Of a stretch of DNA of 13,787 bases, positions 1-7,583 are shown one piece after another. How positions within the stretch are numbered: position 1 is the stretch's first letter; each line of letters opens with the position of its first letter. Under the pieces are notes generated by a model. The model made no database searches. It worked only from the letters and a program-made list of their open reading frames with translations, and had not been told where the DNA came from. Location: positions 1 to 13,787 of the forward strand of contig WTGR01000688.1 of NCBI GenBank assembly GCA_011523485.1, in the 5' to 3' direction. Origin of the DNA: Acidobacteriota bacterium (GTDB taxonomy: Bacteria > Acidobacteriota > Vicinamibacteria > Vicinamibacterales > UBA8438). Made by a program: the position numbers and the translations under genes.

Positions 1-510
1 CCGGAGGCCGGCATCGGCGGGCTGTTCTCTTCGCCCGTGCCGCCGGCGCCGGCGGGCTGGGGGCGCCTCGCCGTCCTCGCGGGAGCGGCGGGCCTCGTAC
101 TGACCGTCGTGGCAACCGTGTTCCTGTCCGGATCCGGCGCCGGCGACGCGGCGGAATCGCTCGACGACGCCCGTCCGCCGCTCGATCTGATCGCGCTGCG
201 GCACGCGGCCGAGGGACCCTTTCTCGACATCAGCGGGTCGGTGCGCAACCCGGCGGCGTCGGCCGGCGACGCGCGGCTGTCGGTCGTCGCGATGGCGTTC
301 GACGAAGCCGGAACGCTGGTCGCCACGCGCCGGACACCCGTGGAGACTCCCTCGCTTCCGCCCGGCGCCGACTCTCCGTTCACCATTCGTCTGCTGGCCT
401 CCGGCATCAGCCGGTACCGGATCAGCTTTCTGCTGGACGAAACGACGATTCCGCATATCGATCGCCGCTCGGCCGTGCAACCTCCGGTCCCCGTGGGAGA
501 TGCGTCATGA
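1..510 (+). CDS. Single-pass membrane protein with extracytoplasmic beta domain, 5'-truncated by the window edge
   Basis: The frame is open from base 1, so the true start lies upstream; the GTG at 37 is only an internal candidate. The visible 169 residues begin with a short Pro/Gly/Ala linker, then a hydrophobic segment (about residues 21-41, rich in Ala, Val and Leu) that should span the membrane. A domain of about 110 residues follows with alternating hydrophobic strands, including the stretches LDISGSVRNPA and YRISFLLDE. Its G-x-V-x-N pattern resembles FxLYD or DUF3426-type domains, which sit outside the membrane behind a single helix, often in proteins with an N-terminal zinc ribbon. That family link is a resemblance, not an identification. 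The stop overlaps the next start as ATGA (507-510), so the two genes are probably co-translated. The function is unknown. Confidence 0.7.
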   Translation, partial: PEAGIGGLFSSPVPPAPAGWGRLAVLAGAAGLVLTVVATVFLSGSGAGDAAESLDDARPPLDLIALRHAAEGPFLDISGSVRNPAASAGDARLSVVAMAFDEAGTLVATRRTPVETPSLPPGADSPFTIRLLASGISRYRISFLLDETTIPHIDRRSAVQPPVPVGDAS

Positions 511-1586
511 AACACGCGTGCGCCGGCACAGGGTCGATTCCAGCTTTCCTCTCCGCCGTTCTGGTGACCGGTCTCGCGGCCATGGCGCCCGTGGCGGCCG
601 CCGCCCAGGACGCGGATCGGCCCGCCTTCCGGTTCCGCACCGGCGTCGACCTGATCAACGTGAGCGCCACCGTGACCGACCGCCGCGGGCGCTTCGTGTC
701 CGGCCTGGACAAGGACGACTTCCTCGTCTACGAGGACGGCGTGCCGCAGACCCTCACCCACTTCAGCCGCGAACGGGTACCCGTGAGCCTGGGCATCGTG
801 CTCGACACCAGCGGCAGCATGGAGGGCGAGCGGATGGCCGCCGCGCGGAGCGCCCTCGACCGCTTCCTGTTCGACCTGCTCGGTCCGGACGACGAGTTCT
901 TCCTGTACCGGTTCAACTACCAGCCGCGGCTCGTGCACGACTGGACCAACGACCCCGGACGGGTGAGCCGCGCCCTCGGCGGCATTCGGCCCCGCGGGGG
1001 CACCGCGCTCTACGATGCGGTGGCCGACGCGGTGGTGCTGGCCGAGCAGGGACGGCACCGCAAGAAGGCGGTGGTCGTCATCTCGGACGGCAACGACACG
1101 AACAGCGAGATCCGCGTCCGCGACCTGCAACGGTTGATCCGCGAGACCGAGGTCATGGTCTACGCCGTCGGCATCGACAGCCCGGGGCCGTCCCGCTACG
1201 GCGGCGGCCGGCCGCCGGCCCCGCGCACGCGCCCGCCCGTGCGGGTCCCCTTCCCGATTCCCGGCGGCGGCGGGAGGGGACGCCTGCCGATCCCGCCGAC
1301 GACCCGCGCACCCGGCGGCGGCGTGGTGTTCGGCGCCGGCGACCGCGTCAACGCGTCCGCGCTGCGGGACCTGACCGACGACAGCGGCGGCCGGACGGAG
1401 GTCATCCGCGGCGCCGGCGACCTCGCTGCCGCCACCGCGGGCATCGCCGACGAGCTGAGCCGCCAGTACTTCCTCGCCTATCCGGCGCCGGGCCACGCCG
1501 ACGGACGCTGGCACGCGATCGAGGTCGAGATCCGCGACTCGCGGTATCGCGTCCGGGCGCGCCGGGGCTACATCGCGACGCCGTAG
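507..1586 (+). CDS. Secreted VWFA-domain protein (acidobacterial VWFA-related family)
   Basis: This 359-residue protein starts with a signal-peptide-like segment (residues 1-33, hydrophobic core with an Ala-rich end near AAAAQD), so it is probably exported. Residues about 40-90 form the short beta domain that precedes VWA in the TIGR03436-type family (phrases VTDRRGRFVSGLDKDDF and YEDGVPQTL). The VWA domain follows with a complete metal-ion site: D100-T-S-G-S104 (DxSxS), T166 in GGTALYDA and D194 in ISDGNDT. Such domains bind protein partners through a divalent cation. A Pro/Gly/Arg-rich insertion of about 50 residues (about 228-280) interrupts the second half of the domain. No catalytic motif is seen. 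The ATG at 507 is fixed by the ATGA overlap with the upstream membrane-protein gene, suggesting joint function at the envelope. Partner and role are unknown. Confidence 0.85.
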   Translation: MKHACAGTGSIPAFLSAVLVTGLAAMAPVAAAAQDADRPAFRFRTGVDLINVSATVTDRRGRFVSGLDKDDFLVYEDGVPQTLTHFSRERVPVSLGIVLDTSGSMEGERMAAARSALDRFLFDLLGPDDEFFLYRFNYQPRLVHDWTNDPGRVSRALGGIRPRGGTALYDAVADAVVLAEQGRHRKKAVVVISDGNDTNSEIRVRDLQRLIRETEVMVYAVGIDSPGPSRYGGGRPPAPRTRPPVRVPFPIPGGGGRGRLPIPPTTRAPGGGVVFGAGDRVNASALRDLTDDSGGRTEVIRGAGDLAAATAGIADELSRQYFLAYPAPGHADGRWHAIEVEIRDSRYRVRARRGYIATP

Positions 1587-1606
1587 GGATACACTCCTAC
1601 CGCGCG

Positions 1607-4282
1607 ATGGACGCCACCGACACCGTCTTCCTCATCGACGGCAGCTCCCAGATGTATCGCGCGTATCACGCGATACGCGGGCTCAGCGCACCGGACGGGC
1701 GGCCGACGAACGCGGTCTACGGCTTCGTCACGATGCTCCGGAAGCTGATCGCGGACCAGCGGCCGGCGCTCGTCGCCGCCGCCTTCGACGTCCGGGGGCC
1801 GACCTTCCGGAACGAGCTCGCCGCAGACTACAAGGCGAATCGCGCACCGATGCCGCCCGACCTGCGCGAGCAGGTGCCGCACGTGCACGAGGCTTGCGCG
1901 GCGCTGGGCGTGCCGGTGCTGACGCACGAGACGTTCGAGGCCGACGACGTCATCGGGACGCTGACCGTGCAGGCCCGCGCCGCCGGGTTTCGGGTGGCCA
2001 TCGTCACCGGCGACAAGGACTTCTTCCAGCTCGTGGGCGACGGCGTATCCGTCTTCAATCCGCGCGACCCCGGCACGTGGTACGACACCGACGGCGTGCA
2101 GGCGAAGTTCGGCGTCCGGCCCGAGCAGGTGATCGACGTCCTGGCCCTGATGGGGGACTCCGTCGACAATGTGAAGGGGGTGCCCGGCATCGGCGAGAAG
2201 GGCGCCCGCGAGCTGATCGCGGCGCACGGATCTCTCGACGCGCTGCTGGCGCACACGGCCGACGTCAAGAAGAAGCGGCAACGAACGGCGCTCGAGCAGC
2301 ACGCGGACGACGCGCGCAGGAGCCGCGAGCTGGTAACCATCCGCACCGACGTCCCGGTCCCGTTCGAGCCGGACACGCTGCGCTACCGCGGCCCGTCGCC
2401 GGAGCTCTGCTTCACGCTCTTCAGCTCGCTGGGCTTCCGAACCCTGGTTGCCGAGTACGCGCCGACGGCGACGACGATCGAGAAGGACTACGGCGTGGTG
2501 CGATCCGCGGCGGCGCTCGCCGAGCTGCTCGACGCCGTCGGACGCGCAGGACGGGTCGGCATCGGGGTGGTGGCCGGCGAGCCGGACGCGATGCGCGCCG
2601 ACCTCGTCGGCATCGCGCTCTCGGCCGGGCCCGGTCACGCCCGCTACGTGCCGCTCGGACACCGGACGCTGGAAGCGGACACCGGCGTGGGGCGCGAGGC
2701 GTTGCTCGGCGCGCTGGCGAAACCGCTTGCCGACGCTCGCGTGGCGAAGGCCGGCCACGACCTGAAGCGGGCCGCTCTCATCCTCGGGCGCCATGGCGTC
2801 CGGCTGGCGGGACTCGACGTCGACACGCTCCTCGCCAGCTATCTCCTCGACGCCACGCGGCCGGACCACGACCTCGGCGACCTCGCCCTGGAGAAGATCG
2901 GCTACAAGGCGATCGCCTCGGAGGACGTCTTCGGCAAGGGAGCCAAGGCGCAGAGCCCCGCCGACCTGCCCGTGGAGGCGGTGATCGACTACGCCGGCGA
3001 GCGCAGCGACCTGGCGCTGCAGGTCGCGGACCATCTCCGCGCGCAACTCGAACGCGACGGGCTCGAGCCCCTCTACCGCGACCTCGAGCTGCCGCTCGTG
3101 CCGGTGCTCGCCGACCTCGAGCGCGCTGGCGTCCGACTCGACACCGACGCGCTGGCCGCACAATCGGTCGCGATGGACGCGCAGTTGTCGGCGCTGCAGG
3201 ACGAGATCCACGAGCTGGCCGGGGAGTCGTTCAACGTCAACTCGCCCCGCCAGCTCTCGACCATCCTCTTCGAGAAGCTGCAGTTGCCGTCCCGCAAGCG
3301 CACCGGGAAGACGAAGGCCGCCTCCACGTCGGTGGACGTGCTCGAAGAGCTCGCCCTCGTCCACGATCTCCCGCGCAAGGTGCTGGAGTGGCGCAGCCTC
3401 GCTAAGCTCAAGGGAACCTATATCGACGCGCTGCCGCAGCTCGTCAATCCCGAGACCGGGCGGCTGCACACCTCGTTCGCCCAGGCCGTGGCGGCGACCG
3501 GCCGGCTCAGCAGCCACGACCCGAACCTGCAGAACATCCCGATCCGCACCGCCGTCGGGCGCGAGATCCGCGGCGCCTTCACCGCGCCGCCCGGATCCGT
3601 TCTCATCTCCGCCGACTACTCGCAGATCGAGCTGCGGGTGCTGGCGCACCTTTCCGGCGACCCGAACCTGAGCGGCGCCTTCGAGCGGGACGAGGACATC
3701 CACGACCGGACCGCGTTCAAGGTCTTCGGCGCCGACAGCGGACTCGACCCGCACGAGCTGCGCCGGCGGGCCAAGATCATCAACTACGCCCTGCTCTACG
3801 GCAAGACCGCCTTCACCCTGTCGAAGGACATCGGCGTAACTCCCAAGGCCGCGCAGACGTTCATCGACGCCTACTTCGAGGGCTTTCCCGCCGTCCGCGC
3901 CTACCTGGAGGGGACGCTCGACAAGGCCCGCGAGACCGGCGTCGTGACCACGATGTTCGACCGGCGGCGGCGCGTGCCGGACATCGCGAGCCGCAACGGC
4001 CAGCTCCGGAGCGCCGCCGAGCGCGTCGCGGTGAACATGCCCATCCAGGGCAGCGCGGCCGACATCCTGAAGCGCGCGATGATCGACGTGCACGCGGCCC
4101 TGCCGCCGGACGCCCGGATGATCCTGACCGTCCACGACGAGCTGCTGTTCGAGGCCCCCGAGCCGGATGCCCGGGACATCGCCGAGCTGGTCCGGACGAA
4201 GATGGAGTCCGCCGTCGAGCTGTCGGTGCCGCTGACCGTCGACGTCGGAATCGGACGGAACTGGAAGGAGGCGAAGGGCTGA
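1607..4282 (+). CDS. polA: DNA polymerase I
   Basis: An 891-residue family A DNA polymerase for Okazaki-fragment processing and repair gap filling. The start at 1607 gives the classic N-terminus with LIDGSSQMYRAYHA. The frame is open further upstream, but there it only overlaps the VWA gene. Residues 1-290 are the 5'-nuclease with metal-binding acidic clusters (D113-D114, D136-K-D138, D184, D187) and the helix-hairpin-helix VKGVPGIGEKGA. Residues about 300-480 keep the fold of the 3'-5' exonuclease without its catalytic acids. The polymerase domain has DYSQIELR (670-677), the O-helix R719-RRAKIINYALLYG-732 and HDE (843-845). Y727 stands where E. coli has Phe762. The gene begins 20 nt after the VWA stop. 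A weak TACACT box (1590-1595) and a small inverted repeat, GTAGG/CCTAC (1583-1587/1596-1600), lie just ahead of the start. No strong ribosome-binding site is visible. Confidence 0.97.
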   Translation: MDATDTVFLIDGSSQMYRAYHAIRGLSAPDGRPTNAVYGFVTMLRKLIADQRPALVAAAFDVRGPTFRNELAADYKANRAPMPPDLREQVPHVHEACAALGVPVLTHETFEADDVIGTLTVQARAAGFRVAIVTGDKDFFQLVGDGVSVFNPRDPGTWYDTDGVQAKFGVRPEQVIDVLALMGDSVDNVKGVPGIGEKGARELIAAHGSLDALLAHTADVKKKRQRTALEQHADDARRSRELVTIRTDVPVPFEPDTLRYRGPSPELCFTLFSSLGFRTLVAEYAPTATTIEKDYGVVRSAAALAELLDAVGRAGRVGIGVVAGEPDAMRADLVGIALSAGPGHARYVPLGHRTLEADTGVGREALLGALAKPLADARVAKAGHDLKRAALILGRHGVRLAGLDVDTLLASYLLDATRPDHDLGDLALEKIGYKAIASEDVFGKGAKAQSPADLPVEAVIDYAGERSDLALQVADHLRAQLERDGLEPLYRDLELPLVPVLADLERAGVRLDTDALAAQSVAMDAQLSALQDEIHELAGESFNVNSPRQLSTILFEKLQLPSRKRTGKTKAASTSVDVLEELALVHDLPRKVLEWRSLAKLKGTYIDALPQLVNPETGRLHTSFAQAVAATGRLSSHDPNLQNIPIRTAVGREIRGAFTAPPGSVLISADYSQIELRVLAHLSGDPNLSGAFERDEDIHDRTAFKVFGADSGLDPHELRRRAKIINYALLYGKTAFTLSKDIGVTPKAAQTFIDAYFEGFPAVRAYLEGTLDKARETGVVTTMFDRRRRVPDIASRNGQLRSAAERVAVNMPIQGSAADILKRAMIDVHAALPPDARMILTVHDELLFEAPEPDARDIAELVRTKMESAVELSVPLTVDVGIGRNWKEAKG

Positions 4283-4361
4283 CGCCTGGAACGGCTCTTG
4301 CTACCAATCCTGGCATGATGAACCGATTCTGACTCTCTACTCTGCTGATCGTGCTCGCCCA

Positions 4362-4378
4362 GGTCGCGGGCCGCGACC
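4362..4378. repeat. Perfect 8+8 nt inverted repeat between polA and the restriction locus
   Basis: GGTCGCGG and CCGCGACC flank a single central G, giving a near-continuous palindrome of 17 nt. It lies 80 nt after the polA stop and 117 nt before the methyltransferase remnant, in the longest gene-free stretch of the window (4283-4494). No T-run follows, so it does not look like a standard intrinsic terminator. It could be an operator for a dimeric regulator or chance in GC-rich DNA. A perfect TTGACA (4394-4399) lies 15 nt downstream but lacks a -10 box at normal spacing. Confidence 0.4.
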
Positions 4379-4494
4379 GCGCCGCAACCCGGGTTGACAC
4401 TCGCCAGCGTGGAACCGCGGCCGTAGAACCCCTGTGCGCGCGCGCGGCGTCCGTCGGCTGGTAAGCTGCGCAGGACGTCGGAAGCGACCTGACC

Positions 4495-4989
4495 ATGCCG
4501 TCGCTGCAGTTCAAGGGCCGCGTGTTCGTGGAGAACTTCCACCTGGGGGTGCCGTGCCACGAGATGACGCCGGTCCGCGCCCGGGGGCTGAGCCGCAAGG
4601 CGAGCCTGCACGTCGAGGGCGACAACCTCCTCGCGCTCAAGGCGCTGCTGCCGACGTACCACGGCAAGGTCAAGTGCATCTGCATCGACCCGCCCTACAA
4701 CACCGGCAACGAGGGTTGGGTCTACAACGACCGTGTGAACTCGCCCAAGTGGTTCATCGGCCGGAGCCGGATGTACGACGTGTTCCTCATCTATACCGAC
4801 GACGTGGAGGAGCTGAAGAATCTGGCGCTGACGCAGAGCATCGCCGCAAGGCTCGCGGGCGGCAAGCGCCCGAAGCTGGTCTTCGCCCCCACCAAGTACC
4901 TCGATCAGGAGTCGCTGCACCGGCGCCGCATCACCTTCCAGCAACTTCCGTTCGAGATCTACGAATCGGTCGAGAAGCTCGAACGATGA
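4495..4989 (+). pseudogene. Type III-like (Mod/beta-class) adenine methyltransferase with large in-frame internal deletion
   Basis: The 164-residue product is readable throughout but is only the two ends of a much longer family. Residues 45-86 carry the family N-terminus: VEGDNLLALKALLPTYHGKV, then the catalytic D65-P-P-Y-N-T-G-N-E motif (motif IV) and a conserved YNDRVNSPKW stretch. From about residue 93, the sequence MYDVFLIYTDDVEELKNLAL through FAPTKYLDQE to FQQLPFEIYE looks like the extreme C-terminus of these methyltransferases. Missing are the region after motif IV, the target-recognition part and the AdoMet-binding FxGxG motif I. Family members are usually about 500-1000 residues long. 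With no AdoMet site it should not methylate DNA. A possible ribosome-binding site GGAAG (4480-4484) precedes the ATG by 10 nt, and the stop overlaps the helicase-nuclease start as ATGA, so coupling is preserved. A real deletion or an assembly join are both possible. Confidence 0.8.
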
Positions 4990-7526
4990 TCCTCAAGGAG
5001 TACCAGAAGCGGGCGCTGGATCGCGTCGGCGAGTTCGTCGAAAGGCTCGCGGAGTGGCGCGACAAGGCCGAGAAGGTGCGCGAGATCGATCCCGATTTCG
5101 ACTGGGTGGGTCGAGCCTGGGAGAAGACGGCGCCGAGCCGCCCGTTTCTGGCGCGCCGGAACGGCCTGCGGGAACCCCTGCCGTCGTTCTGTCTCAAGGT
5201 TCCCACCGGCGGCGGCAAGACCCTGCTCGCCACCAAGGTGATCGACAGCGTCAACACCCGTTACCGCCGGCGGCAGTCCGGGCTCGTGCTGTGGATCGTG
5301 CCGAGCACGCAGATCTACACGCAGACGCTTCGGGCGCTTCGGGATCGCGATCATCCGTACCGGCAGCAACTCGACGTGGCCTCCGCCGGCCGGACCCTGA
5401 TACTGGAGAAGACGAGCGGTTTCGGCCCGCAGGACGTGGAGGAACGGCTGTGCGTGCTGCTGTTGATGCTGCAATCGTCGAGCCGGGAGACCAAGGAACA
5501 GTTGCGGATGTTCCGCGACGCCGGCGGGTTCGACCGCTTCTTTCCGCCCGACGACGACGCGGACGCGCAGCGCGACCTGCGCGCGCGCATACCGAACCTG
5601 GACGCCTTCGAACAGTCGGGCGGCGTCTGGGGCGGGCAGGTCAAGACGTCGCTTGGCAACGCGCTGCGCCTGCTGCGGCCGCTGATCATTCTCGACGAGG
5701 GTCACAAGGCATACAGCCCGAACGCCAGAGCGACGCTTGAGGGCTTCAACCCCTGCATGATCGTCGAGCTGTCCGCGACGCCGCCGCGGGGCGCCAACGT
5801 GCTGGTGGAAATCTCCGGCCGCGAACTGAACGCGGAGGAGATGATCAAGCTGGATCTGCACATCACGAACAAGGCGAACGCGAGCTGGCAGGATACGTTG
5901 CTCGCCTCCATCGAGCGCCGCGACGCGCTGGAAGCGGCGGCGCGGGACCACGAGGCGGACACCGGCGTCTACATCCGCCCCATCTGCCTCGTGCAGGTGG
6001 AACGCACGGGCCGCGATCAACGGCGGGCCGGCGTGATTCACGCCGACGACGTCCGCGACTACCTGCTGCGCCATCCGCGGATCAGCGCCGACCAGGTCGC
6101 CGTGAAGACCAGCGGGCGAGACGAATTGAAGGCGGTGGACGAAGCCGGCGGCCTGCTCTCGCGCGACTGTCCAATCCGGTTCATCATCACTAAGCAGGCC
6201 CTCCAGGAGGGCTGGGATTGTTCGTTCGCCTACGTCCTCACGATCCTGACGAATCCGGGCTCCCGGAGCGCGTTGACGCAACTGGTGGGCCGCATCCTCC
6301 GCCAGCCGTACGCCGCGAAGACGCGGGTCGCCGCGCTGGACGAGAGCTATGTGTTCTGCTTCCAGCGGCGCGGCGCGGACCTGCTGAGCGAGGTGCGCAA
6401 GGGCTTCGGCCTGGAGGGATTGCAGGGCCTGGAGGGGCGAATCGCAACCGACGAGGATGTCACGTCGGGCGGCGCGCCGCTGGTCTCACTTCAGCGGGCA
6501 CGCTACCAGCGGGCAGCCGCCGCTCTCGTGCTGCCGGCGTTCATGATCAGGGACGAGCGGCAGTGGCGTCTGGTGCACTACGAAACCGACATCCTGTCCC
6601 GCGTACCCTGGGACAATACCGAGCTGTCGCCGCTGTTCGACATCGAGCTCGGCGCCGGCAGTCGGGACGTCGAGTTGCGCGCGGGGCTGGACGCGCACCG
6701 CCTGAACGCCGTGTCCGGCGCGACCGCCGTCGATGGGGTGGGCACGGGGCCGGAGGCCGGCGAAGACCGGATCGACTACTACTTCGCGGCCGGTCACCTG
6801 CTCGACACCATGCCGAATCCGTGGCGTGGAGCGGAAGCGGCCCGGCGGGTGTTCGACGCCCTGCTGAAGCGGTATCCGCACGACCAGGTGGCGGCCAACT
6901 ACCTGTTCGTGCTCGAAGAGCTGCGCAAGCAACTGGAGAAGGAGCGGGACCGACTGTCGCGGCAGGTGTTCGCCGAGTTGCTGGACTCGGGCGTGATGCG
7001 CTTCATCGTCGTGGCCGACGACCTCACGTTCAATCGGCTGCCGCAGCGCATCGAAACACCCCGGGCGCGACAGGCGAACCGGGAGGACGGCGGACAGTAC
7101 GAGCGCAACCTGTTCGATCTGAACACCGAGGAGGAGCTGAACGGCCTGGAGAACAAGGTGGCCACCTATCTGGACACGCAGGCCCGGCTGTTCTTCTGGT
7201 ACCGGAACCGTGCGCGCACGGACTACTACGTGCAGGGCTGGAAGCCGGGCCGCATCTACGCGGACTTCATCCTGACCCTGAAGCCGGACGAGCCGGACGT
7301 GGGCGACGAGTACCACCGCGTCTTCGTCGTGGAAACGAAAGGGGTCCACCTCGGCCGCTCCGAGGACACCGATTACAAGCGCTCGGTGTTCGATGTCTGC
7401 TCCGAGCACGCGAGGAAGACGAACTGGGCGGAGTTCGTGCCCGCCATGCACAACAAGGTGATGCGCTTCGAAATCGTCGACGAGAAAGAGTGGGAGCACC
7501 GCCTCAACGCGATGCTAGCCGGGTGA
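4986..7526 (+). CDS. Type III restriction-like enzyme subunit: SF2 helicase with C-terminal PD-(D/E)xK nuclease
   Basis: An 846-residue Res-like protein. The helicase core has Walker A PTGGGKT (73-79), a DEGH box (237-240), SATP (263-266), QALQEGWDC (404-412) and the arginine-finger motif QLVGRILRQP (432-441). After a long spacer with a charged, probably helical stretch (LEELRKQLEKERDRLSR), the C-terminus has the nuclease pattern: ENKVATYLDTQARLFFWYRN, D760 in YADFIL and E783-T-K785 in VVETKG. Type III Res subunits translocate or slide on DNA after ATP hydrolysis and cut only when complexed with Mod, which supplies sequence recognition. Here the ATG at 4986 overlaps the stop of a methyltransferase lacking its core, so the enzyme is apparently orphaned. 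All motifs inspected are intact, so it is not itself a visible pseudogene. It could have a partner elsewhere or serve another defence role. Confidence 0.9.
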   Translation: MILKEYQKRALDRVGEFVERLAEWRDKAEKVREIDPDFDWVGRAWEKTAPSRPFLARRNGLREPLPSFCLKVPTGGGKTLLATKVIDSVNTRYRRRQSGLVLWIVPSTQIYTQTLRALRDRDHPYRQQLDVASAGRTLILEKTSGFGPQDVEERLCVLLLMLQSSSRETKEQLRMFRDAGGFDRFFPPDDDADAQRDLRARIPNLDAFEQSGGVWGGQVKTSLGNALRLLRPLIILDEGHKAYSPNARATLEGFNPCMIVELSATPPRGANVLVEISGRELNAEEMIKLDLHITNKANASWQDTLLASIERRDALEAAARDHEADTGVYIRPICLVQVERTGRDQRRAGVIHADDVRDYLLRHPRISADQVAVKTSGRDELKAVDEAGGLLSRDCPIRFIITKQALQEGWDCSFAYVLTILTNPGSRSALTQLVGRILRQPYAAKTRVAALDESYVFCFQRRGADLLSEVRKGFGLEGLQGLEGRIATDEDVTSGGAPLVSLQRARYQRAAAALVLPAFMIRDERQWRLVHYETDILSRVPWDNTELSPLFDIELGAGSRDVELRAGLDAHRLNAVSGATAVDGVGTGPEAGEDRIDYYFAAGHLLDTMPNPWRGAEAARRVFDALLKRYPHDQVAANYLFVLEELRKQLEKERDRLSRQVFAELLDSGVMRFIVVADDLTFNRLPQRIETPRARQANREDGGQYERNLFDLNTEEELNGLENKVATYLDTQARLFFWYRNRARTDYYVQGWKPGRIYADFILTLKPDEPDVGDEYHRVFVVETKGVHLGRSEDTDYKRSVFDVCSEHARKTNWAEFVPAMHNKVMRFEIVDEKEWEHRLNAMLAG

Positions 7527-7583
7527 CGTGTTCTCGGCACTGCTTGGTCGCATGAGGGTTGCGGAAAGGCGTTCTGGACTACC

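Noticed and set aside
500..1606. Upstream extension of the polA frame through the VWA gene
   Set aside because: The extension is Arg/Pro-rich off-frame sequence. The known PolA N-terminus begins at ATG 1607.
1568..4135. An 855-codon open frame on the minus strand opposite polA
   Set aside because: It mirrors polA in GC-rich DNA, where antisense stops are rare. Its product is Val/Arg/Gly-rich with no recognisable domain, whereas polA on the plus strand is certain.
4394..4399. Perfect TTGACA as a -35 box for the restriction operon
   Set aside because: No -10-like hexamer lies at 16-18 nt spacing. The nearest candidates, TAGAAC (4424) and TAAGCT (4462), are at the wrong distance.
4959..6281. 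A 440-codon minus-strand open frame opposite the restriction subunit
   Set aside because: It is the antisense shadow of a gene with all helicase motifs; the product is Arg/Gln/His-rich and has no domain.
6218..7555. A 445-codon plus-strand open frame inside the restriction subunit
   Set aside because: Its Arg/Gly/Ala-rich composition is typical of an off-frame reading of GC-rich coding DNA, and it overlaps the true gene completely.
7527..7583. Possible promoter or terminator between the restriction subunit and the SIS-HAD gene
   Set aside because: No hairpin with a T-run and no paired -35/-10 boxes are visible in these 57 nt. Read-through from the restriction genes is possible.
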